A stretch of 64,000 bases of DNA from Streptantibioticus rubrisoli (GTDB lineage: Bacteria; Actinomycetota; Actinomycetes; Streptomycetales; Streptomycetaceae), in the NCBI RefSeq assembly GCF_024436055.1, contig NZ_JANFNH010000017.1, positions 49,643-113,642 of the forward strand, read 5' to 3'. This document shows positions 40,534-48,867 of the stretch, piece by piece. Numbering within the stretch: position 1 is the first letter of the stretch; every line of letters starts with the position of its first letter. A program made the translations under genes and the position numbers. The notes under the pieces are model-generated. The model did not search any database. It worked only from the letters and a program-made list of their open reading frames with translations, and was not told the origin of the DNA.

Positions 40534-41292
40534 TCAGTCGGTGGCGTCGGCGGTGGCGGGGGACCAGATGCTGACGACGCCGGGAACCTCGGACAGCTCC
40601 GAAACCAGCAGGTGCACCTCGCCCCGGCCCTCGATGGACAGCCGCACCTCTGAGGTGCCCGTGGGCCGCTCGCGGTCCTCCTCGCGCTCCAGCCAGGGGG
40701 CGTGCTCCACGCGTACGTCCACCACCCGGAAGCCCTCTCCGGTGCACCGCTCAAGGACGCGTGGCAGAACGCCGCTGCCCGGGCGGTAGGAGAGCAGCAA
40801 CTCGGCGTGCTCCGCCGCCGAGACGCCCGGGATGCGGCGGGTTATCAGCGGATAGCCGCGGATCACCAGGAAGTGCCCGAACGTCGCGGCGACCGCCAGC
40901 AGCGGCAGCCCGCCGCCGCAGGCCATGCCCACACCACAGGTCAACCAGACGGTCGCGGCGGTGGTCAGCCCGCGCACCGTGTTGCGGTGCACGAAGATGA
41001 TGCCGCCGCCGATGAAGCCGATGCCGGAGACGATCTGCGCGGCCACCCGCGAGGGGTCGAAGGAGACGTGGCCCAGGGCGAGGACGCCGTTGAAGCCGTG
41101 CTGGGAGACCTCCATGAACAGCGCGCTGCCCACCCCGACCAGGGTGTGGGTCCGCAGCCCGGCGCTCTTCTGCTGGATCGCCCGCTCCAGGCCGATCAGC
41201 GTGGAGAGCACCAGCGCGAGCGCCAGCTCGGTGAGCTGCCGCACGCCCTGCCCGGCGGCCGGGTCCCACAGCGGCAACGCGATCGTGTGCAT
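40534..41292 (-). CDS. MgtC/SapB family membrane protein
   Basis: A 252-residue protein: about five helices then a cytosolic ACT-like tail of about 90 residues. ELALALVLSTLIGLERA with LRTHTLVGVGSALFM and GIGFIGGGIIF are the MgtC signatures. MgtC proteins affect Mg2+ starvation survival and ATP synthase activity. ATG 41292 has GGGAGGTGA just upstream. Divergent from the esterase gene with a 260-base gap that holds the leader RNA described separately. Confidence 0.9.
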   Translation of the reverse strand: MHTIALPLWDPAAGQGVRQLTELALALVLSTLIGLERAIQQKSAGLRTHTLVGVGSALFMEVSQHGFNGVLALGHVSFDPSRVAAQIVSGIGFIGGGIIFVHRNTVRGLTTAATVWLTCGVGMACGGGLPLLAVAATFGHFLVIRGYPLITRRIPGVSAAEHAELLLSYRPGSGVLPRVLERCTGEGFRVVDVRVEHAPWLEREEDRERPTGTSEVRLSIEGRGEVHLLVSELSEVPGVVSIWSPATADATD

Positions 41293-41433
41293 CGGTCACC
41301 TCCCATACAGAGAGTGTTCAGCCGAGCCTATCCCTGCGGGCTGACAATCAGTCAGTCAGACGACTCAGATGGCCCGCGGGCTCGGTATTTCGCCAGGGTG
41401 TGTCCGGAGTTAGGTGGTATGTCGGGTATGGGT

Positions 41434-41524
41434 GGGCAGACGGTAAAGGCGGGGAAAGCTCGCCGCAAAGCGGAGTCAACCAATCCGAACGGATATCCGT
41501 CTCCTCTCTTGAGAGGGACTGCCC
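41434..41524 (+). ncRNA. Structured leader RNA, possible riboswitch, upstream of esterase gene
   Basis: A closing stem GGGCAG (41434-41439)/CTGCCC (41519-41524) encloses a hairpin GGCGGG/CTCGCC (41448-41464, loop GAAAG), then the unpaired-looking GCAAAGC (41465-41471), a GGAG/CTCC helix (41472-41475 with 41501-41504) holding two exclusive hairpins (ATCC/GGAT or ACGG/CCGT), and CCTCT/AGAGG (41503-41514). The AAA before and GCAAAGC after a GAAA-loop hairpin recall c-di-GMP-I riboswitches, but the second domain does not fit and I cannot assign a class. It ends 29 bases before the GTG start. Class and ligand are inference. Confidence 0.4.
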
Positions 41525-41552
41525 GAAGCCTGAAGAGAGAGCGACGACGACC

Positions 41553-42680
41553 GTGGGACTCACGTCCAAAGTGTTCTTCATAGTGCTGGTGATCATCGCA
41601 CTAGCGGTGGTCGCCGCCGCGCTATGGCTGTGGCCGCGCGCCGCCAAACGGGGGCCGGTGCCGTGGCTCGGTCGGCTCGGGCTGATCGCCGCGACCCAGG
41701 TCGCCATCCTGGGCGTCATCCTGGTCGCCGCCAACAACAACTTCGGGTTCTACTCCTCGTGGGACGACCTGCTCGGCAACCCCGAGGGCCAGCAGCTCGT
41801 GGACGCGGGCCACACGACCGACGGCCGTCCGGTCAGCCTGGTCGTCAAGGGCAAGACCGACGCCGGGCTCAAGGGCGGCAAGGCGAAGGCGGGTGAGGTC
41901 CAGGAGGTCACCTTCCGCGGCCCGTCCTCCGGCCTGACCACCGACGGCTTCGTCTACCTGCCGCCGCAGTACTTCCAGAAGGGCCACGAGAAGGACAGGT
42001 TCCCGGTCGTCGTCGCCCTCACCGGCTACCCGGGCGTGGCGAAGAACCTGATCACCGGGCTGAAGATCCCGCGCACCGTCTCCGACGACATCGTGGCGAA
42101 GAAGATCAAGCCCACCATCTACGTGATGGTGCGGCCCGCCATCGTGCCCGGCCGGGACACCAACTGCACCGACGTCCCCGGCGGCCCGCAGGCGCTGACC
42201 TTCTTCAACCAGGACCTGCCGATGGCTGTCTCCAGCCAGTACCGCACCACCGACACCCCCGGCTCCTGGGGCGCCGTCGGAGACTCCACCGGCGGCTACT
42301 GCGCGCTCAAGTTCCCCATGACCAACCCCACCCGCTACGGCGCGGGCGCCAGCCTCTCCGGTGACTACTTCGCCCGGCAGGACCGGGACACCGGTGACCT
42401 CTACGCGGGCAGCGCCCAGGTCAAGCGGGAGAACGACCTGATCTGGCGGATGGAGCACCTGCCCGCACCGCCGGTCTCCCTCCTGCTGACCAGCAGCAAG
42501 AAGGGCGAGGACAACTACGGCCCCACCATGAAGTTCGTCTCGAAGGCCAAGGCGCCCACCAGGATCGACACGCTGATCCGCGACGAGGGCGGCCACAATT
42601 TCAAGACCTGGCGCGCCGAGTACCCCGAGGTCATCCTCTGGCTCGACAAGCAGCTTTCGGCGCGCGCCCAGCAGGCCTAG
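41553..42680 (+). CDS. Membrane-anchored alpha/beta-hydrolase esterase (Ag85/esterase D-like)
   Basis: A 375-residue protein with two N-terminal hydrophobic segments (about 5-25 and 39-60) and an extracytoplasmic hydrolase domain of the PF00756 type. VGDSTGGYCAL is the nucleophile elbow with Ser, and GGHNFKTW holds the catalytic His. Related actinobacterial proteins are acyl or mycolyl transferases or esterases on the cell surface. GTG 41553 is used because the first helix starts there. Preceded by a folded leader RNA and followed by a 17-bp stem terminator. Confidence 0.8.
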   Translation: MGLTSKVFFIVLVIIALAVVAAALWLWPRAAKRGPVPWLGRLGLIAATQVAILGVILVAANNNFGFYSSWDDLLGNPEGQQLVDAGHTTDGRPVSLVVKGKTDAGLKGGKAKAGEVQEVTFRGPSSGLTTDGFVYLPPQYFQKGHEKDRFPVVVALTGYPGVAKNLITGLKIPRTVSDDIVAKKIKPTIYVMVRPAIVPGRDTNCTDVPGGPQALTFFNQDLPMAVSSQYRTTDTPGSWGAVGDSTGGYCALKFPMTNPTRYGAGASLSGDYFARQDRDTGDLYAGSAQVKRENDLIWRMEHLPAPPVSLLLTSSKKGEDNYGPTMKFVSKAKAPTRIDTLIRDEGGHNFKTWRAEYPEVILWLDKQLSARAQQA

Positions 42681-42693
42681 CGGCGACGCTTTC

Positions 42694-42746
42694 CAGACAG
42701 CCTGAGGGCCTGTCCGCGGCTAATTCGCGGACAGGCCCTCAGACTG
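42694..42746. terminator. Long hairpin terminator between esterase and rodlin genes
   Basis: A perfect 17-bp stem, 42700-42716 with 42724-42740, extended past one mismatch by GACAG/CTGTC. It lies between convergent genes and can serve both. Confidence 0.85.
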
Positions 42747-42860
42747 TCCAGCGCGGTTGATCCGCTTATTGCGTGCTTGCTTATGCGGAACGCGTCACAA
42801 AAACGGGGACCCCCAGCCGCCGACGGAAAGTCAGCGGCCAGGGAGCTCCCAGGATGACGG

Positions 42861-43268
42861 TCAGTGGTTGGCCGCGCCATTCCCGGACAGAACCGGGATG
42901 TTGTCCAGGATGTGCGACAGCGGGGCGTCGCCCTGGCTGAAGCTGGAGTTCTCCGTGCACATCTGGCTGCCGTTCTGGTTGACGATGTCCTGCAGCTGGA
43001 CGTTGATCGGGATGAGGTTGACGATCGGCACGTTGGCCTGGATGTTCCGGACCGGCACAGCGATGCAGGGCTTGTTGAGCGTGCCCTGGACCAAGCCGAT
43101 CTGCGGGCTCATGTAGCCGCCGGTGGTCGTGTTCCCGTACCTCTGCTCCGAGCCGTTGCCGTTGGCGGAGTTGGGGCCGTGGTCGTCGCCGATGGCCATC
43201 GCCGGCGCGGCAGAGACACCAACGATGGAAGTGACCACCGCAGCTGTAGCGAGAATCTTCTTGATCAC
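42861..43268 (-). CDS. Rodlin family surface protein
   Basis: A 135-residue secreted protein. The signal peptide (VIKKILATAAVVTSIVGVSA, cleavage near AMA) is followed by the rodlin pattern: AIGDDHGPNSANGNGSE, MSPQIGLVQGTLNKPC, then CTEN and LSHILDNIPVLSGNG. Rodlins organise chaplin fibres into the paired-rod layer on aerial hyphae and spores, so this marks a sporulating Streptomyces-type organism. GTG 43268 has GGAAGGAAAA upstream; the codon at 43319 would add residues before a normal signal peptide. A single rodlin gene; no chaplin gene is near. Confidence 0.92.
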   Translation of the reverse strand: MIKKILATAAVVTSIVGVSAAPAMAIGDDHGPNSANGNGSEQRYGNTTTGGYMSPQIGLVQGTLNKPCIAVPVRNIQANVPIVNLIPINVQLQDIVNQNGSQMCTENSSFSQGDAPLSHILDNIPVLSGNGAANH

Positions 43269-43526
43269 GCGAGTTTTCCTTCCGATCCTGGAGCGCCCCA
43301 CTACCGGAGCAGACTGCACAACTCCCGGCGCAAGGAGAAGTTCCTATCGTTCACCCTCCCGGCCCAATTGCATGCGCCACCGGGGTGCGCAATTCGAGGA
43401 ATGGAATCCGCTGCTGTGTTCGTGCGCCGCCCACGCATTCCGCAGCCGCCCGGCCGCAGCCGCCAACCGCCAGCCGCGGCCCGGTGCTCCGGCGCGACGC
43501 GGTGGCGCTGAGCGTAGGATTCCCGG

Positions 43527-43691
43527 GTGGCGTCTGAGGCAGAGGAACCCGAGGAGCCGCTGGTCACCATCGCGCCGTACGCGCCGCCACCGCCGGAACC
43601 GCTGGACCGGCCGTGGGTCGGGCCGATGTTCGTCATCGGCGTTCCGGTGGCACTGGCGGTGGTCGTCTTCATCGTCTTGTTGTTCCGCTAA
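43527..43691 (+). CDS. Small single-helix membrane protein
   Basis: A 54-residue open frame from GTG 43527. It has an acidic, proline-rich N-terminus (EEPEEPLV, APPPPEPLDRPW) and one strongly hydrophobic helix (VGPMFVIGVPVALAVVVFIV) near the C-terminus ending LLFR. Codon use matches nearby genes. I recall similar short proteins in other Streptomyces; function unknown. The dispersed repeat copy B begins 36 bases after it. Confidence 0.65.
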   Translation: MASEAEEPEEPLVTIAPYAPPPPEPLDRPWVGPMFVIGVPVALAVVVFIVLLFR

Positions 43692-43727
43692 GCAGGCCGG
43701 GGGAAGTCCGCTGTGGTTCGGTAGCGC

Positions 43728-43844
43728 CCGGAAGGGGCGCGGGGCTGTGTTCATGTGCGGCTCCGCCGCGTGGGCGCGACCAGTCACCATGGCGCCGCGG
43801 ATCATCGACGGCACATCGCCGCACTCCCAGCGGAGCGCCTAGCT
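43728..43844 (+). repeat. Dispersed intergenic repeat, copy B
   Basis: Matches copy C almost exactly over GGAAGGGGCGCGGGGCTGTG through GGCGCGACCAG, then shares TCGCCGCACTCCCAGCGGAG. It includes the stop codon of the convergent SanA/YdcF gene at its right end. Confidence 0.8.
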
Positions 43845-44531
43845 CCGGGCCGCCGCGCGCAGCGCCACCGCGATCCCGTCGTCCTTGGGGCCCAGCAGGC
43901 TCGGATCCGGGCGCACCAGCACGTTGAAGGCCGCCTTCGACGCCGCCGCCACCTCCCTTACCCCGCCGAAGTACCAGGTGGCGTCGTGCGGCTCGGCCAC
44001 GCCCACGCCGTACGCGGAGATGCCCGCGGCCCGGCACAGGTCCAGTGCGCGGCGGATGTGGAAGGACTGGCTCACCAGGATCGCCCGATCCACCCCGAAG
44101 ATCCGCTTGGCGCGGGCGCAGGAGTCCCAGGTGTCGAAGCCCGCGTAGTCGAGCACCACCCGGTCGGCCGGGACGCCGTGCTGGACCAGGTAGCCGCGCA
44201 TCGCGCCGGGTTCGTTGTAGTCGTCGCGGCTGTTGTCGCCGGTCACCAGCAGGGCGACGACCTTGTGGTTCCGGTACAACCGCGCGGCGGTGGCCAGCCG
44301 GTGGGCCAGGTACGGCGACGGCGCGCCGTTCACCAGGCCCGCGCCGAAGACCACGGCGACCGGTGCCGCCGGGACGTCGGCCACGTCACGTACCCGGGGC
44401 GTGGCTGCGGTGTACATCCAGGTGGCGGGCAGCAGCGCCAACGTGCAGACGGCGGCGGCCAGTTGGACGGTGCGCCGCCAGCCCTTCCGCGTCCTCGGCA
44501 GCAGCGCCCGTATGCGTTCACGCATCCCCAT
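43839..44531 (-). CDS. SanA/YdcF (DUF218) family envelope protein
   Basis: A 230-residue protein with one N-terminal helix (about 22-42) and a DUF218 domain: PVAVVFGAGLVNG at the strand start, LLVTGDNSRDDYNEP in the middle, and ILVSQSFHIRRAL near the end. Family members such as SanA and ElyC act at the envelope in wall or carrier-lipid processes. Convergent with the small membrane protein; the stop lies in repeat copy B. Confidence 0.88.
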   Translation of the reverse strand: MGMRERIRALLPRTRKGWRRTVQLAAAVCTLALLPATWMYTAATPRVRDVADVPAAPVAVVFGAGLVNGAPSPYLAHRLATAARLYRNHKVVALLVTGDNSRDDYNEPGAMRGYLVQHGVPADRVVLDYAGFDTWDSCARAKRIFGVDRAILVSQSFHIRRALDLCRAAGISAYGVGVAEPHDATWYFGGVREVAAASKAAFNVLVRPDPSLLGPKDDGIAVALRAAARS

Positions 44532-44612
44532 GCCCCCCGTTGTCGTCCTTCACCGCAGATCACCGACGCCGATCCCGGCGGGCCGGTTCCCGCGATGACA
44601 TGATGACGGATC

Positions 44613-45026
44613 ATGGACGCTGGCCGCCTGCCCGTATTCGTCTACGGCACGCTGCGTCCCGGTGAGGCCAACCACGGGTTGCTGCGCGGCCGCACCGCCG
44701 CCGAGACGCCCGCCGTGCTCAGCGGTGCGCTGCTGTACGAGGGCCCCGGGTATCCGTACGCGGTGGACGATCCGGGCGGCGGCGAGATCCACGGCGAGCT
44801 GATCGATCCACTGCCGCAGGTGTACGAGGCGGTGCTGGCGGATCTGGACCGCCTTGAGGAGTACGTGCCCGGCGCGCCCGGCAACCTCTACGAACGCGTC
44901 GCGCGCGAGGTCCGGCCGACGTCCGGTCGGCCGCGGTCGGCGTGGGTCTACTTCGCCGCTCCCGCCACGGCTCGCGTGCTACGGGCCAACGGGGTGCCCA
45001 TCCGGAGCGGCGACTGGCGGCGGTAG
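44613..45026 (+). CDS. Gamma-glutamylcyclotransferase-fold protein
   Basis: A 137-residue GGCT/AIG2-like protein. VFVYGTLRPGEANHGLL is the substrate-binding YGxL motif and LDRLEEYVPG contains the family Glu. Such enzymes release 5-oxoproline from gamma-glutamyl amines or peptides. ATG 44613. Divergent from the DUF218 gene. Confidence 0.88.
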   Translation: MDAGRLPVFVYGTLRPGEANHGLLRGRTAAETPAVLSGALLYEGPGYPYAVDDPGGGEIHGELIDPLPQVYEAVLADLDRLEEYVPGAPGNLYERVAREVRPTSGRPRSAWVYFAAPATARVLRANGVPIRSGDWRR

Positions 45027-45175
45027 ACCTCCCGGCGGGCGGCCCCGGTGGGGCACCGCCGGACCGCGTCGACACCCAACTCCCATACTGGAACGGGTGC
45101 TTCACTGGAACCGATGCTTCAGGGACGATACGTCCCCGCAACGCCGACGCAACCGACCGTCGCCAGACTTGGGTC

Positions 45176-45358
45176 ATGAAGGATGTGACGCCCGAGCCCG
45201 AGTCCGGTTCCGACTTCGATATCGACTTCGACGGTGTGTTCGACAGTACGGCGCAGCTCGTGTCCCTGGTCTCCCGGCAGCTCAGTGCGCAGCTGACCCG
45301 GATAGCCCCGCCCAGTCGGCGTACCGCCGCGACCGCGGAGGCCCGCCCCGCCGCCTGA
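45176..45358 (+). CDS. Small protein with acidic N-terminus, unknown
   Basis: A 60-residue open frame from ATG 45176. The first 25 residues are acidic (PEPESGSDFDIDFDGVFD), the centre is a possible amphipathic helix (LVSLVSRQLSAQLTRI) and the end is Arg/Ala-rich. It lies 70 bases before dgt in the same direction. No family recognised; moderate coding appearance only. Confidence 0.5.
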   Translation: MKDVTPEPESGSDFDIDFDGVFDSTAQLVSLVSRQLSAQLTRIAPPSRRTAATAEARPAA

Positions 45359-45428
45359 CCGGGCCGGAACCGGTCCGGCGCGGTGACGCGCGGGCGCGGC
45401 TGTCAGTGGCTGCGGTTACCGTCGCAGT

Positions 45429-46724
45429 ATGGACTGGAACCACCCGGTGGCGACCACCACCGGCGCCCCGTACGACGAAGCGGCCACCGAGCGCTGGGTG
45501 CCCGAGCCGGACAAGCGGCCGGGCCGCACCGCGTTCCAGCGCGACCGCGCCCGGGTGCTGCACTCCGCCGCGCTGCGGCGGCTCGCGGGCAAGACCCAGG
45601 TCGTCGACCCGGCCGCGGCCATGCCGGAGGTCAACACCAGTCCGCGCACCCGGCTGACGCACTCCCTGGAATGCGCCCAGGTGGGACGGGAGTTGGGGGC
45701 GGCGCTGGGCTGCGACGCCGACCTGGTGGAGACCGCCTGTCTGGCGCACGATCTCGGCCATCCGCCGTTCGGCCACAACGGCGAGCAGGTGCTCGCCGAA
45801 GTCGCCGAGGAATGCGGGGGGTTCGAGGGCAACGCGCAGTCGCTGCGCCTGCTGACCCGGATAGAGCCCAAGCGGTTCACCACCGACGGCTCGGGCAGCG
45901 TCTCCAGCGTCGGCCTCAACCTCACCCGTGCCGCGCTGGACGCCGCCACCAAGTACCCCTGGGGGCAAGGAGATCACCCCGCGGATCCGGCGTCCCGCAA
46001 GTTCGGGGTGTACGAGGACGACGCACCGGTCTTCAACTGGCTGCGGGCGGGCGCCCCGCCCGGCCGCCGGTGCTTCGAGGCCCAGGTCATGGACTGGTCG
46101 GACGACGTCGCGTACTCCGTGCACGATGTCGAGGACGGCCTGATGGCAGGGCACCTCGATCCGAACCTGCTGCTCGCCGAGCCGGAGCGGCAGGAGGTCT
46201 ACGCGGTGGCCTTGGGCCGGTACGCGCCGGACGCGGCGCCGGACGAGCTGGCGGAGGCGCTGGACCGGCTGCTGGACCAGGAGTGGTGGCCGCACGGCTA
46301 CGACGGTTCCGCCCTCGCGCAGGCCCGGTTGAAGGACGCCACCTCGCAGCTGATCGGCCGCTTCTGCCTGGCGGCGGAGCGGGCCACCAGGGACGCGTAC
46401 GGTCCCGGCCGCCTCACCCGGTACGCGGCGCAACTCGTTGTGCCGCGGGGCGTACGGCTGGAGTGCGCCGTGCTGAAGGCGGTGGCCGACCGGTATGTGA
46501 TGCAACGCGCCGACCAGGCCAGACGCCGGGCCGAACAGCGTGTCGTCATCGCGGAGTTGGCCGAAGCCCTGGTGGCCAGGGCCCCCGAGGGCCTCGACCC
46601 CCAGTTCCGCGGCATGCACGAGGCGGCCCCGGATGACCGGGGCCGCCTCAGGGTGGTCATCGACCAGATCGCGTCCCTGACGGACGCCGCGGCGCTGACC
46701 CTCCACCACCGCCTGACCCGGTAA
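45429..46724 (+). CDS. dgt: Deoxyguanosinetriphosphate triphosphohydrolase-like (dNTPase)
   Basis: A 431-residue HD-domain enzyme that splits dNTPs into nucleoside and triphosphate, keeping nucleotide pools in check. [18 protein letters not shown] and [14 protein letters not shown] give the first metal His, [16 protein letters not shown] the HD motif at about 104-118, and [17 protein letters not shown] the third Asp. Followed by a terminator and a long non-coding repeat element. Confidence 0.93.
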   Translation: MDWNHPVATTTGAPYDEAATERWVPEPDKRPGRTAFQRDRARVLHSAALRRLAGKTQVVDPAAAMPEVNTSPRTRLTHSLECAQVGRELGAALGCDADLVETACLAHDLGHPPFGHNGEQVLAEVAEECGGFEGNAQSLRLLTRIEPKRFTTDGSGSVSSVGLNLTRAALDAATKYPWGQGDHPADPASRKFGVYEDDAPVFNWLRAGAPPGRRCFEAQVMDWSDDVAYSVHDVEDGLMAGHLDPNLLLAEPERQEVYAVALGRYAPDAAPDELAEALDRLLDQEWWPHGYDGSALAQARLKDATSQLIGRFCLAAERATRDAYGPGRLTRYAAQLVVPRGVRLECAVLKAVADRYVMQRADQARRRAEQRVVIAELAEALVARAPEGLDPQFRGMHEAAPDDRGRLRVVIDQIASLTDAAALTLHHRLTR

Positions 46725-46760
46725 CGCGTCCGAAGACGCCACCCCGGGGCTACGCCGCGT

Positions 46761-46780
46761 GCCGCCTGCGGCGGCCTTTT
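46761..46780 (+). terminator. Intrinsic terminator of dgt
   Basis: GCCGCC-TGC-GGCGGC followed by CTTTT, 36 bases after the dgt stop. Confidence 0.7.
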
Positions 46781-46800
46781 GGGGGTGCGGCTGCGTTCCG

Positions 46801-47285
46801 CACCGCCGGGCTGCGCCGCGTGGGTTGTCCGCCGTCGCGGCGGGGAGTGGGGACCGTCAACGGAGGCTGCCGCCAAGCACAGCGCCAACCAATCCCCGCC
46901 GCCACAGCCGAGGCCGCCCCCAAGCGCAGCAGCAACCACCCGGGGACCCACCGCAACGGAGGCGTAACCCCCAAGCGCGCAGCCGAAGCACGGCCAGCGC
47001 CCTCAAGCACGGCCAGGCCCCCCGAGGGCGCAGCCAAAGCGCGGCCAGCACAGCGAAGCGCGTAACCAAAGCGCGGCCAGCGCCCCAAGCGCAGCCAGTC
47101 CCCCTCAAGCGCGCAGCCAAAGCGCAGCCGCCGCCAAGCGCGGCCAGGCCACCCGAGCGCGCGGCCAGCGCCCCAAAGCGCAGCCCCCGCCGCCAAGCGC
47201 GATGCACAACACGCCACCCCCGCCGCGACGGGCCACACCCACCCCCGCCGCGACGGCGGACGACCCCCACGGCGCAGCCCGGCGG
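46801..47285. repeat. Inverted-repeat element with GC-rich repetitive core, no gene
   Basis: Arms of about 45 bases at 46801-46846 and 47240-47285 are inverted copies: CACCGCCGGGCTGCGCCG and GTCCGCCGTCGCGGCGGGG are both perfectly matched, with a diverged 8-base stretch between. The core (about 46860-47200) is made of imperfect repeats built on AAGCGCGGCCAGC and AAGCGCAGCC, with CGGCCAG at least six times. Frames across it give low-complexity Ala/Pro/Arg proteins only. It fills most of the 777-base gap between dgt and the flavoprotein gene; the rest (47286-47501) shows only that gene's leader. Confidence 0.65.
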
Positions 47286-47501
47286 TGTCGAAACCGCCCG
47301 CACTCCAGAAAGCCCCCCGGGGCGCGCCGCCCGATGAAAAGCGAACCGTGGCCGGGGGGTGACCATCACCCTCCGGCCCCTGCACCATGGAGATCGCAGG
47401 CCAAGCACCCCCACGGTGCGGCGCCCTTCACGTGGGCCGTACGGTGCGGGACGCTCCCTGAGGACGGATTCACCGGGGGATTCCGCGCGAGGAGGCGCAC
47501 A

Positions 47502-48776
47502 GTGGTCGACGCACACCAGACGTTCGTCATCGTCGGAGCCGGACTGGCCGGGGCGAAGGCAGCCGAGACCCTCCGGGCCGAGGGCTTCACCGGCCGGGTG
47601 ATCCTCATCGGCGACGAACGCGACCACCCCTATGAACGTCCCCCACTGTCCAAGGGCTATCTGCTGGGCAAGGACGACCGCGACTCGGTCTTCGTCCATG
47701 AACCCGCCTGGTACGCCAGCGCGGACATCGAGCTCCACCTCGGCCAGCCGGTCGTCCACCTCGACCGGGTCGCCAGGACCGTCACCCTGGGCGACGGCAC
47801 CGCGCTGACGTACGACAAGCTGCTGCTCACCACCGGCGCCGAGCCACGGCGGCTGCGCATTCCCGGCACCGATCTGGCGGGCGTACACCACCTGCGCCGA
47901 CTGGCGCACGCCGAGCGGCTGCGCGGCGTCCTCACCTCGCTGGGCCGGGACAACGGCCATCTGGTGATCGCGGGCGCGGGCTGGATCGGCCTTGAGGTGG
48001 CCGCCGCCGCCCGTGAGTACGGCGCGGAGGTGACCATCGTCGAGCCAGAACCGACCCCGCTGTACGCCGCCCTCGGCCCCGAACTCGGCGGGGTCTTCGC
48101 CGACCTGCATCGCGAGCACGGCGTCCGCTTCCACTTCGGCGCCAAGCTGACCGAGATCGTCGGCCAGGACGGCATGGTGCTCGCCGCCCGTACCGACGAC
48201 GGCGAGGAGCACCCGGCGCACGACGTGCTCGCCGCGATCGGCGCCGCACCGCGCACCGCGCTCGCCGAGGCGGCCGGGCTCACCCTCGCCGCCCGCGCCG
48301 ACGGCGGCGGCATCGCGGTGGACGCCGCGCTGCGCACCTCGGACCCCGACGTCTACGCGGCGGGTGACTGCGCCTCCGCCCAGCACCCCACCCTGGGGCT
48401 GCGGCTGCGCGTTGAGCACTGGGCGAACGCGCTCAACGGCGGACCCGCCGCGGCGCGCTCGATGCTGGGGCAGGAGGTGTCGTACGACCGGGTGCCGTAC
48501 TTCTTCTCCGACCAGTACGACCTGGGCATGGAGTTCTCCGGGCACGTGGCGCCGGGCAGCTACGACGAGGTGGTCTGCCGTGGCGATGTGGGAAAGCGGG
48601 AGTTCATCGCCTTCTGGCTGGGGCGGGGCGCGGAGGGGGCCCGGGTGCAGGCCGCGATGAACGTGAACGTCTGGGATGTGACGGACACCCTCCAGCAACT
48701 CATCCGCTCCGCCCGGACCGTCGACCCCGACCGGCTGGCCGACCCGAGTGTCCCGCTGGAGTCCTTCCTGGAGTGA
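47502..48776 (+). CDS. FAD-dependent NAD(P)H:ferredoxin reductase-like protein
   Basis: A 424-residue flavoprotein of the ferredoxin/putidaredoxin reductase group. FVIVGAGLAGAKAAETLR is the FAD Rossmann motif, PYERPPLSKGYL the family signature, LVIAGAGWIGLEVAAAA the NAD(P)H motif and DVYAAGDCA the second FAD site. The C-terminal 90 residues form the reductase C domain. It could feed electrons to ferredoxins that serve P450s, two of which lie 8 kb away; this is inference. GTG 47502 has GAGGAGG upstream. Confidence 0.9.
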   Translation: MVDAHQTFVIVGAGLAGAKAAETLRAEGFTGRVILIGDERDHPYERPPLSKGYLLGKDDRDSVFVHEPAWYASADIELHLGQPVVHLDRVARTVTLGDGTALTYDKLLLTTGAEPRRLRIPGTDLAGVHHLRRLAHAERLRGVLTSLGRDNGHLVIAGAGWIGLEVAAAAREYGAEVTIVEPEPTPLYAALGPELGGVFADLHREHGVRFHFGAKLTEIVGQDGMVLAARTDDGEEHPAHDVLAAIGAAPRTALAEAAGLTLAARADGGGIAVDAALRTSDPDVYAAGDCASAQHPTLGLRLRVEHWANALNGGPAAARSMLGQEVSYDRVPYFFSDQYDLGMEFSGHVAPGSYDEVVCRGDVGKREFIAFWLGRGAEGARVQAAMNVNVWDVTDTLQQLIRSARTVDPDRLADPSVPLESFLE

Positions 48777-48867
48777 CCCGCCGCCCGGGAACTGCTGTCA
48801 GCCCGCCCGTCGCCCACCACCCTCAGAGGCGAGCACCGCTGTCACACTTCAACCGTAGAATTCTTGC

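Noticed and set aside
42677..42880. 67-codon minus frame between the esterase and rodlin genes
   Set aside because: It runs through the bidirectional terminator stem and overlaps the rodlin stop region; no family or ribosome site.
46860..47200. Ala/Pro/Arg-rich open frames in the dgt downstream gap
   Set aside because: Open in several frames at once because of composition; the region is an inverted-repeat element.
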